Shown here: in pieces, positions 34,996-46,100 of the stretch
How the letters are laid out: each line of letters begins with the position of its first letter
How positions within the stretch are numbered: position 1 is the stretch's first letter
Notes under the pieces: generated by a model
Told to the model about the DNA's origin: nothing
Databases searched by the model: none
What the model saw: only the letters and a program-made list of their open reading frames with translations
Program-made: the position numbers and the translations under genes
Source: Saprospiraceae bacterium
Lineage (GTDB): Bacteria; Bacteroidota; Bacteroidia; Chitinophagales; Saprospiraceae
Reading direction: 5' to 3'
Assembly: GCA_020630475.1 (NCBI GenBank)
Contig: JAHDBI010000002.1
Span: 43,906-107,905 of the forward strand
Length of the DNA stretch: 64,000 nucleotides

Positions 34996-35700
34996 TTGTT
35001 CAAAGCCATCATTTTGAATCAAAAACTATTTTACTTTCTCATTCTTCTATTATTTGCGATTCACGCATGTAATAATGATACATCCAAAGTAGCGGATACT
35101 GCCCAAACAAAATCCTCGTCAGTTCAGAGTAATCCTAAAAATGAACCTGCGATAGAAATTAATAAGGATAGGGGAGAATGGCAGAAACCTTCATTGGTGG
35201 TTAGTAAGCTAGGTGATCTAACTGGAAAGACTGTAGCGGATATTGGAGCGGGTCTTGGTTATTTTTCTTTTAGATTAGTGTTTGGTGCCGAAAAGGTCAT
35301 TGCGGTTGACATTGATCCAGATATGATAGAATTTATGGAAGATTTTAAATCTAATCTTCCCGATTCGTTGGAAAGAAAATTTGAAACTAGATTAGCCACT
35401 TCAGACAATGCTAACTTGGATAATGTAGAAGTAGATGTGATTATAATAGTGAATACATTTGCTTACATCGAGGATAAAGTATCTTATTTGAATAGATTGA
35501 AACCTTCCTTAAAGTTTGGCGGTCGTATAATGATCATGGATTATAAAATGAAGCGTTTATCGATTGACGCCCCTCCAAAATCTGAAAGAATACACTTATC
35601 TGATGTAGAGGATATTTTGGCGCAAGCCGGGTATAAAAATATCCAGTCAGATGATACAAGCTTGGATTTCCAGTATATTGTATTTGCACATGTTAATTGA
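34996..35700 (+). CDS. Lipoprotein with a class I SAM-dependent methyltransferase domain
   Basis: This 234-aa protein joins a lipoprotein signal (LLLFAIHAC, Cys25) and a Ser/Asn-rich linker to a Rossmann methyltransferase domain. Motif I is VADIGAGLGYFSFRL (80-94), motif II is VIAVDIDPDMIEFM, and LKPSLKFGGRIMIMDYKM and SDVEDILAQAGYKNI follow. The start is TTG, with no usable ATG. A second TTG at 35014 also gives a good signal, and TATATTTG at 34991-34998 could be a promoter overlapping the first. A periplasmic methyltransferase would lack a known SAM supply, so either it faces the cytoplasm or it has another ligand. It follows dacB by 12 bases. Confidence 0.75.
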   Translation: MFKAIILNQKLFYFLILLLFAIHACNNDTSKVADTAQTKSSSVQSNPKNEPAIEINKDRGEWQKPSLVVSKLGDLTGKTVADIGAGLGYFSFRLVFGAEKVIAVDIDPDMIEFMEDFKSNLPDSLERKFETRLATSDNANLDNVEVDVIIIVNTFAYIEDKVSYLNRLKPSLKFGGRIMIMDYKMKRLSIDAPPKSERIHLSDVEDILAQAGYKNIQSDDTSLDFQYIVFAHVN

Positions 35701-36958
35701 TAATAAGTTTCTCTCTTTCAGGGCCTGTAGAAACCATACTAATCTTCACCTTTAACAAGGATTCTAGTTCTGAAATATAGTCTTTAGCAGCTGTTGGTAA
35801 AGAATCCATTTGATTAGAATCATCAATTTCTTGATTCCAACCAGCATATGAATCATAATGTGGATCTACATTCGTATCACACAAATCATAAGGCAATTGT
35901 TCAGAAACAGTTCCATCAATGTTATATTTCGTAGCTACTTTAATACTTTCGAATTCGTTTAAAACGTCCAGTTTAGTCAAGGCTATTTGCGTAACACCGT
36001 TAATCATTATGGTATAAAGTAGTTGCGGAATGTCAATCCACCCACATCTCCTTGGTCTTCCGGTTGTAGCGCCAAATTCTTGTCCAATTCTTCTTAGTAT
36101 TTCACCGTCTTCGTTAAATAGTTCAGTAGGAAATGGGCCTCCACCGACTCGTGTGCAATAGGCCTTAGTGATCCCAATCACTTCTCCAATTTTGGACGGT
36201 GCGATTCCAAGGCCATTACAAACTCCAGAGGTAACTGTATTTGAAGAGGTCACGTATGGATAGGTTCCAAAGTCTATGTCTAACATCGATCCTTGAGCTC
36301 CCTCCGCAAGAATTCTCTTATTATTATTGATGGCCTCGTTTACAAAATATTCACCATTTACACAATTGAGTTTTCTGAGTCGATCTATAGACTCGAACCA
36401 CTTTTTCTCCTCTACTTCCAGATCGAAATCAACCTCAGGATATAACTTGACAAGCCCGAGGTGTTTTTCTTTTAATTGGTGGTATCTGTTTTTAAATTCA
36501 TCAGAATGTATGTCGCCAAATCTTAGACCATTTCTACCTGTTTTATCCATATAGGTAGGCCCTATTCCTTTTAGGGTAGAACCTATTTTTTCTTTACCTT
36601 TTGAAGCTTCAGATGCCGCGTCGATATAGCGATGCGTCGGTAATATAAGGTGAGCTTTCTTTGCGATAAATAGATTACTAAGATCTACTCCAGCGTTTTT
36701 CAATCCATCTAATTCTCGAACTAGAGTAATCGGATCAATCACCACTCCATTACCGATAACATTTACAATGTTTGGTCGAAATATACCAGATGGTATGGTA
36801 TGAAGAACATGTTTTTTACCGTCGATCACTAAAGTATGACCTGCGTTTGGGCCTCCTTGAAAACGACATACCATGTCATATTTATCTGCTAAATAATCTA
36901 CTATTTTCCCTTTTCCTTCATCTCCCCATTGCAAGCCTAAAATTACATCTACAGCCAT
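35693..36958 (-). CDS. purA: Adenylosuccinate synthetase
   Basis: The 421-aa enzyme joins IMP and aspartate with GTP in AMP synthesis. GLQWGDEGKGKIVD at 8-21 holds the P-loop-like GDEGKGK (12-18). RFQGGPNAGHTLV, SSNTVTSGVCNGLGIAP, TRVGGGPFPTEL, GATTGRPRRCGWIDI and the C-terminal GPEREKLI complete the family signature. Its stop overlaps the convergent methyltransferase gene by eight bases. Confidence 0.95.
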   Translation of the reverse strand: MAVDVILGLQWGDEGKGKIVDYLADKYDMVCRFQGGPNAGHTLVIDGKKHVLHTIPSGIFRPNIVNVIGNGVVIDPITLVRELDGLKNAGVDLSNLFIAKKAHLILPTHRYIDAASEASKGKEKIGSTLKGIGPTYMDKTGRNGLRFGDIHSDEFKNRYHQLKEKHLGLVKLYPEVDFDLEVEEKKWFESIDRLRKLNCVNGEYFVNEAINNNKRILAEGAQGSMLDIDFGTYPYVTSSNTVTSGVCNGLGIAPSKIGEVIGITKAYCTRVGGGPFPTELFNEDGEILRRIGQEFGATTGRPRRCGWIDIPQLLYTIMINGVTQIALTKLDVLNEFESIKVATKYNIDGTVSEQLPYDLCDTNVDPHYDSYAGWNQEIDDSNQMDSLPTAAKDYISELESLLKVKISMVSTGPEREKLIIN

Positions 36959-37002
36959 AATTGTATCGTTGGTTTATTGATTTTCGCCATCAGGCTAAAT
37001 GG

Positions 37003-37010
37003 CAAATATA
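37003..37010 (-). promoter_or_regulatory. Putative -7 element for purA
   Basis: On the minus strand TATATTTG matches TAnnTTTG exactly, about 45 bases upstream of the purA ATG. No clear -33 TTTG at the correct spacing was seen. Confidence 0.4.
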
Positions 37011-37069
37011 TGAATCTTATTTATATTAATTATCTATATATGAGATAGATATTCAGAGAAAAAATAGGG

Positions 37070-37105
37070 TAAAAAAAAGAGAGAGGCTCGTGTGAACCTC
37101 TCTCT
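37070..37105 (-). terminator. Terminator after the first giant gene
   Basis: Read on the minus strand, AGAGAGAGG, a 10-base loop and CCTCTCTCT form a 9-bp stem followed by eight T. It lies 37 bases beyond the stop of the 3733-codon gene and separates it from purA. Confidence 0.75.
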
Positions 37106-37141
37106 ATAAAACCTAATTAAGGTCTTTTATTTAATTGAAAC

Positions 37142-40100
37142 TTATTTCAAAATTTCAAGTTTCTTGATGAATGTTGCTTTACCAACTTTCACTCTTACGA
37201 TATAGATACCTTTATCCATATTGCTAACATCTGCAGAAACAGTTGTAGTGTTACTAGTTGTAGTTGTAAAGAACAATTGATCACTTACTAATCTTCCTCT
37301 AACATCATAAACAGAAGCACTAACTGTTTCTCCAATTCCAGCTTCAACGGTCAAGTTAACTTGATCAATCGCTGGGTTAGGATAGATATTGATATCAATA
37401 TCAGTAGCACGTTCTACTCTGATTGCGATTTCATTAGATAGGGTAGCCGTACCATCGAAGTCTAATTGCTTCAATCTGTAGTAGTAGATACCATTCTTCT
37501 GAATGTCAGCATCATCAAAGTTGTAAGTAGAGGTAGTGTTTGTTGTACCATTACCTTCTTGAGTACCGATTTCAACAAAGTTATCATTATCACCGTAAGA
37601 TCTTTCAATAACGAACATGTCGTTATTTAATTCACTTTCTGTGATCCATGTTAATTCGTTAACATCTCTTACTTCATTCCAAACTCCGTAGAAGTCAGTT
37701 AAAGTAACAGGAACTACAGAAGAACGAAGTCCTAAATCCACTGAATCATTAGTTTGACCTGAAGTCAGTGTATATGTACCTGTAGTAGCTAAAGTTCCTA
37801 ATGCATTTGGAACACCGTCACTATCTGTAAGATCAGAACCGAAGTTAGGAGTTACAGGAGTGAAACCACCTGGAAGTACAAACTCCACTTGGTAATCACC
37901 AGGAGCGAGATTTGTAAATCTGTATTCACCAGTAGGATCTGTAGTAGTCGTCACTGGTAGACCAGTAGTCATATCAATAACAGGGTTTCCATTTCCATCT
38001 AATAGATTCACTGTAATTCCGTCAGCTGGTACATCAGTTCCATCTTGAGAATCAGGATTCGTTCCATCATCAAACCATACAAAGTTTCCTAATTGAGCAG
38101 GCTCAAAGAAACCAGCATCAATACGTGGCTCGTCTTGACCAGCAGTTAGCGTGAACAAGGCAGTTGTATTAGGACCGTTTGATCCGTCTAAATCACTTTC
38201 ATCCGCTTCGTTACCAACAGCATTTGGAGTTGTAGGCATTAAGCTTGATCCAGCAGGAGTAGTAAATTCTACATAATAACTACCTGGCGCTAGATCAGTA
38301 AATTCGTACCATCCATCGTTACCAGGATTGTTAGGATCAGTCATTGTTACAACTGGAGTTCCTACTTGGTTTCCAGCAGCATCATATAATGTTACTGTAA
38401 TTCCATTAATACCAGGCTCACCAGGATCTTGAACACCGTCACCATCTTGATCTTCCCATACAAAGTTTCCTAAGCTAGCTGTTGGGTAAACACCGAAGTC
38501 TACAGATAAGTTAGAATTGTCACTTGCATCTCCGTCATTAGTTGGCTCACTACCTGAAGCTAATGTAACAGCTTGAGATAAGATACCAGATGCACCAGCA
38601 TCATAACCATTATCATCACCATTCACATCGTCATCAGAGTCAGGAGCAGTTCCTAATACATCATTTCCGTCAGATGTTACCCAATCTTCAAGAGGAGCAC
38701 CAGGACCGAAGTTTGATGCGTCAATTTGAACTACATAGTCGCCAGGAGCTAATCCTGTAAATGAGTAGTTACCATTTCCATCAGTTGAAGTAGTCATTCC
38801 TGTAGGAGTATCTGGTAGTCCATCACCAGTTGTATCTTCCCAAAGTGTCAATGTAACATTTGCTACACCAGATTCAGTAGGATCTTTAATACCGTCGTTG
38901 TTAGAATCTTCCCAAACAAGGTCACCTAATGATAACTCTTCGAAGAAACCAGCATCAATCTCATCGTCAAATTCTCCAGGAGAAAGTACAACAGTGTGAG
39001 ATAATCCAGTAGTAGGATCAGCATCACTGTCATCTCCAGGATCAGTTCCATCAGTATTACCACCTGTAGCATCTTGTACTGTAGGTTGGTGATTTGCAGG
39101 AGTAACAAACTCAACAATATAGTTTCCAGGAATCAATCCAGTAAACTCATAGTATCCGTCATTACCACCATTTGTCATTGTTGTTGTCGTTGCATCTGGA
39201 GTTCCAGGAGTATCAGGAATTCCATCGTTGTTTGCATCTTCATATAGATTAACAGTTACACCGTTAATACCATCCTCATTTGGATCTTGAATACCGTCAT
39301 TGTCTTCGTCCATCCATACAAAGTCACCAAGACCAGCAGGAACAACCTCAACAAAATCGTTATCATCGTCATTCTCAAATGGGTTCACTGTAACAAGAAT
39401 CTCATCATCTACAACGCCATCATTATCATTAGGATCGTCCGGTGTAGTATCATCATCTGATACAGACGTCAAACCAGTTGGTTGTTGCTCACTTAGGATA
39501 TAGTTACCTGGAGGAACATTTGTAAACTGATAGAATCCATTCATATCCGTTGTAGCAGTTAATCCGGTAGGAGTGCCATCTGGGTATAGTAATTCGATTA
39601 CAACTCCTGGGATTGGTGTATCACCAGTTCCGTTACCATCAGTATCTTCATCTACGTGACCTGAGATGTTACCCCAGTTTGCAGGGAAACCACCTACAAA
39701 TACTTCTTCATCATCACCATCATCCTCATCATCAGGATCCTGAGAACCATCATTATCTATCGGTCCTATATCACCATCACCATCAGTGTCAGCACCATTT
39801 CCTGGTGTAGAATCTACGTCAGTTTGATCATGATCGGTCACTTCTGCAACATTATTAAGGTTTGGATCCAATGGCCAAGCCACAGCAATATCAAATGTCA
39901 ATGTAATCGTCTGTCCATTATTGATAGACAATCCTATCCAGTCAATAGTGTTACCAGTTAAGACACCACCGTTAGAAATGTTAGCTACAGTTGATAAATC
40001 ATAACCAGAAGGAATTACATCCTGAATATCTACACCTGTAGCATTAGCAGGTCCTCTGTTTGTTACGTCGATAGAGAATTGGAATGGTATACCAACAGTC

Positions 40101-43100
40101 ACAAGTGACGCATTAGTAGATTTCACTAGTTCAAGATCGATCATTTCAGGCTGGATACCAAAGTCAACACAACAAGTACCAGTTGGAGTACAGTCTGTCA
40201 TACCATTTGGATTAGCATCTGAATCATCAGCATCACTACATCCAGCAGCATCCTTTCCACTTAAGAACTCATCAGCAGCTAGACCTGAGATTCCGATTAC
40301 ATACTCTTTAGAAGGATCTAAACAGAATTCATAGGCACCATCATCACCAGTTACAGTTGTAGCAGGTTGACCAGTATTAACGTCAGTAGCAACAGTTGTA
40401 GTTGGAACACCATTCACACATTCAAATGCAGTGATGGTATATCCAGCTAATGGCTGCTCATTGTTATCTTGACAATCTGACATATTCGAATCTTCGAAAA
40501 CAACACCATCGATCGTCTCACAAGGAGGTACGATACCAAAGTCAACACAACAAGTACCTGTAGGAGTACAGTCCGTTTGACCGTTCGGGTTAGCGTCAGA
40601 ATCATCCGTTTCAGAACATCCAGCAACATCTTTATCAGATAAAGATTCTCCAGCAGCAAGTCCAGTTATTCCGATTACATACTCTTTAGAAGGATCTAAA
40701 CAGAATTCGTAAGCACCATCGTCACCAGTAGTTTCAACAGCAGGTTGACCTGTGTTCACATCTGTAGCAACAGTATTCGTAGGAACACCATTTACACATT
40801 CAAAAGCGGTAATAGTATAACCAGCAGCAGGGGATTCGCCGTTATCTTGACATCCACTATCATTTGTATCCATGAAGACAACACCATCGATCGTCTCACA
40901 AGGAGGTACGATACCGAAGTCAACACAACAAGTGTTCGTAGGAGTACAGTCCGTTTGACCATTTGGATTAGCATCAGAATCATCAGATTCGTTACATCCA
41001 GCAACATCTTTATCAGATAGAGATTCTCCAGCAGCTAAACCAGTTATAGCCAATACATATTCTTTAGTTGGGTCTAAACAGAATTCATAAGCACCATCGT
41101 CACTAGTTGTCTCAACCGCAGGTTGACCTGTGTTAACATCAGTAGCAACAGTTCCAGTAGGAACACCATTTATACATTCAAATGCAGTAATAGTATATCC
41201 TGATAATGGAGATTCACCATTATCTTGACATCCACTGTCATTTGTATCAGCGAAAACAACACCATCAATCGTCTCACAAGGAGGCACGATACCGAAGTCA
41301 ACACAACAAGTACCTGTAGGAGTACAATCAGTTTGTCCGTTTGGATTAGCGTCAGAATCATCAGATTCTCCACAACCAGCAGCATCTTTATCAGCTAAAG
41401 ACTCACCAGCAGCTAATCCAGTGATACCCATAACATATTCTTTAGAAGGATCTAAACAGAATTCGTAAGCACCATCGTTACCTACCGTTTCGGTAGCAGG
41501 CTGTCCAGTGTTAGCATCTGTTGCGATAGTTCCAGTAGGAACACCATTTACACATTCAAAAGCTGTTACAGTATATCCAGCAGCAGGAGTTTCATTGTTA
41601 TCCTGACATCCATTATCATTTGTGTCATAGAATACGACACCATCGATTGTTTCACATGTTGGCACGAAACCAAAATCAACAGTCATGTTACCGTTATTCT
41701 CATTGGCGTCGTCAAGGTTCGCACCAGGACCAGTTTCAACATTGTTTCCAACTTCTTGACCAGGTTGAAGATCAATAGGAGGAGAAATAGTTGAACCACC
41801 TGGTGTGTTCTGAACACCATTATCATCGTTATCCTGGTTGTTATCCATATTGTCAGTAGGCGTACTACTGTTAGGGTATGCAGGGTCAGGATTAGGAATT
41901 CTAACTTGGTAGATACCAGGCATTAACATATCAAAGAAGTAATTACCGTTAGCATCCGTATTCATGAAGTCAACTACGTTACCATTCGCGTCAAGCAACT
42001 CAACTAATACCCCTGGGATACCAGCATCAGCTCCATTAAGCATACCGTCATCATTATTATCAACGAAAACAGTAGAACCAATACTTACTAATTCAGGCAC
42101 GATACCGAAGTCAACACAACACGTACCTGTAGGAGTACAATCAGTTTGTCCGTTTGGATTAGCGTCAGAATCATCAGATTCTCCACAACCAGCGGCATCT
42201 TTATCAGATAATGATTGGTCAGCGGTTAATCCACTGATACCCATAACATATTCTTTAGAAGGATCTAAGCAAAATTCATAAGCACCATCATTACCAACAG
42301 TTTCAATAGCAGGCTGTCCAGTGTTTGCATCTGTAGCAATTGTACCCGTAGGGATACCATTTACACATTCAAAAGCAGTAATGGTTACACCAGAAACAGG
42401 AGTCTCATTATTATCTTGACAACCATTGTCATTAGTATCCATAAATACAACACCATCGATCGTTTCACATGTTGGTACGAAACCAAAATCAACCGTCATG
42501 TTACCGTTATTCTCATTGGCGTCGTCAAGGTTTGCACCAGGACCAGTTTCAACGTTGTTTCCAACTTCTTGACCAGGTTGAAGATCAATAGGAGGAGAAA
42601 TTGTTGAACCACCAGGGGTATTCTGAACACCATTATCATCGTTATCCTGGTTATTATCCATATTATCAGTAGGCGTACTACTGTTAGGGTATGCAGGGTC
42701 AGGATTAGGAATTCTAACTTGGTAGATACCAGGCATTAACATATCAAAGAAGTAATTACCGTTAGCATCCGTATTCATGAAGTCAACAACATTACCATTC
42801 GCGTCAAGCAACTCAACCAATACCCCTGGGATACCAGCGTCAGCTCCATTCAACATACCGTCATCATTATTATCAACGAAAACAGTAGAACCAATACTTA
42901 CTAACTCAGGTACGATACCAAAGTCAACATCAGTAGTATTTGTAGGAGTACAATCAGTCTGACCGTTTGGATTAGAATCTGAATCATCAGCCTCTCCACA
43001 AGCAGCAACATCTTTGTCAGATAAAGTTTCGTTTGCAGTTAATCCAGAGATAGATAATACGTATTCTTTAGACGGATCTAAACAGAAATCGTAAGCACCA

Positions 43101-46100
43101 TCATTTCCTACTGTTTCAATAGCAGGAGTTCCATCGTCTTGTATAGCCACTGTACCTGTTGGTACGCCGTTGATACATTCAAAAGCTGTAATTGTTTTTC
43201 CAGCAATAGGAGCTTCACCTGCATCTTGACAACCATTATCATCAGCATCCATAAATACGATACCTGAAATAGTTTCACATGGAGGGATAATACCAAAGTC
43301 AACACAACAAGTACCTGTTGGAGTACAGTCCGTTTGACCGTTAGGATTAGCATCAGAATCATCAGATTCACTACATCCTGCAACATCTTTATCAGATAAA
43401 GACTCATCTACACCTAATCCAGAGATTCCAATAACGTATTCTTTAGTCGGATCTAAACAGAATTCATAAGCACCGTCATTTCCAGTAACTGTTGTTGCGG
43501 GCTGACCAGTATTTACATCTGTCGCGATAGTACCAGTCGGAACACCATTTACACATTCAAATGCAGTAATAGTATAACCTGGTAAAGTGATTTCATTATT
43601 GTCTTGACATCCAGAGTCATTTAAGTCTCCAAATACAACACCATCAATCGTTTCACAATTTGGAATAATACCAAAGTCAATATCGTCTGGTCCAGTAGGA
43701 GTACATGAAGTCATACCATTTGGATCAGCATCACTATCCGTTGTGTTTCCACAAGTGTTAGAATCTTGTATCGTTAAAATTTCATCTGCAGCTAAACCAG
43801 AAATCTGAATAGCATACTCTTTAGAAGGATCTAAACAGAATTCGTAAGCACCTGCATTGTTTGTAGTTTCAATCGCAGGAGTTCCGTCAGATTGAGTAGC
43901 TACAGTTCCAGTTGGCGCTCCGTTACCATCACATTCAAAAGCAGTAATCGTATATCCTTGTAGATTTACTTCACCTGCTTCCTGACATCCATCAGCATCA
44001 GTGTCAAACCAAACTACACCTGAGATTGTCTCACATGGAGGAACAATACCAAAATCGATATCGTCTGGTCCTGTTGGCGTACAATCTGTTTTACCGTTTG
44101 GATTAGAATCACTATCCTCAGTGTCACCACAATTGTTTGAATCTTTTCCAGTTAAACTTTCATCAGCAGCTAAACCAGAGATACCGATTGAATAAGTTTC
44201 AGAAGGGTTCAAACAGAATTCGTAAGCACCATCATTTCCAGTTACTTCCGTTGCAGGAGTACCGTCAGACTGTGTTGCTATGTTATTTGTTGGATTACCA
44301 TTTGCATCACATAAGAATGCGGTAATCGTATAATTTGCTAAAGTAACTTCATTCAAATCCTGGCATCCATCACTATTATTGTCTTGCCAAACAATACCTG
44401 AAATTGTTTCACAAGCTGGAATAAATCCAAAGTCAATAGTCATGTCTCCATTTGGATCGTTACCATCATCTTGTTGACCACCTGTGTCATTATTTTCATT
44501 TCCAGCAGCCAATGTAGGCTCATTGTTAGGAGTTAAAGTAATTACAGGAGAATGTACTTTACCACCCGAAGTGGCTTGATCACCATTATCATCTCCATCT
44601 TGCTGGTTATCAGCAAAGTCAGTTGGAGTAGAACTGTCTGGGAAATTAGCATCTGGCGTAGGGATAACTACTTGGTATTGACCTGGGTCAAGACCACTTA
44701 CTATCCAATCACCGTTTCCATCAGTAGTATCACTACCTTCTAATACGTCATCACCACCGCCCATTTCGAAAATTCCGTTAGGGCCAGCGCTATAAACTTG
44801 TACTAATACACCAGAGATTCCACCTTCACCCGGATCCTGAGTACCACTATCGTCCGGATCTTCAAAAACTGTAGAACCAATAGATAATAAGCATTCATCA
44901 ATAGTAACCACTACTTCGTCAGTTGTAGTACAACCGTTATTGGTTACTGTTAATGTATATGTAATTGAAGTTCCCATTGCAGCATTTGCCGGAATGCAAA
45001 CTTCAGGGTTAGGAATATCAGTTGCAGATAAGTTTGTTGCAGGAGACCAAGAAATTACTCCACCATCTGGTGCAACAAAATCCATTGTACCACCTATCTC
45101 AGCACAAGTTGCTGGACAAATCGTTTTGTTAGGACCAGCTTCAGCCGATACAGGGCCACCGATTTGAACTTCAAATTCTGCAGAAGCAGGACATCCTAAT
45201 TCATTTGAAGTAGCATTTAAGGTAACGGTAATCGTTTGACCTTGGAATGCAGGACCCCAAGAAACTGTTTCCGTAGGATCATTAGAATCGCCATCAGCAG
45301 TTGTACCACCGTTGAAATTCCATACATAATTATATGTTGGGTCAGGGTTAGTTACAGAGAATACACCTGCTTCATCAGCACACAATAAATTTGGAATTAT
45401 AGTTTGTAAAACCGGTGGGTTTTCAACAACTACACATATTTCATCTTCTCCTTCGCAGCCTAATTGGTCTGTAGCTTTTACAGTATAACAAGTAGTTACA
45501 TTAGGAGTAACATTCTTTGTAGGTCCAGAAGAAGGCAGTCCGCCTTGGTCATCTGTCCATAAAAATACAATATCACCTGTTGCATTTTGAACATTTGCAG
45601 TTAGTGTTAATTGAGGATCACCATTACAAAATGGTACATCGTTTCCAGTTGAAACTACCAAAGAACAACCAAAGAATCCAAAGTCCAAAGAATGATTATG
45701 TTGCCCTGGTGCACCAGTACTAAACGCAATCATTGGTTGAGTTGGGATCGGATTCGTTACACTACTAGTAGCGTCATTATCTCTTTCGTCATCCGCAAAA
45801 GAGTTACCGCCTACATCAGTCATAGTAACAACAAAATCACTACCATTATATGTTAGACCATTTGGGCCATACGGATCAACAACAGCCAAGTAATAGCTTG
45901 TCACTGGTGTTAGAACAGTTGCACCATTTTGATCTAAATAGTCGTCACTATTAAAATAGTAATATCCATCTGCGTCCGTTACCGCCACAGCATCTATATT
46001 AGTCATCGTCATCGGGTCCCAAACTTGAACAGGGTTTCCAGCAGCGTCATAAAGACCGATAGTAATACCCGCCATCGGAGTTTCACCTGGATCTTGAACA

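Noticed and set aside
39300-44325. Several open frames on the opposite strand of the first giant gene
   Set aside because: They are Leu/His- or Thr/Ser-rich shadows of the repetitive coding strand. They recur with each repeat and have no start signals or family features.
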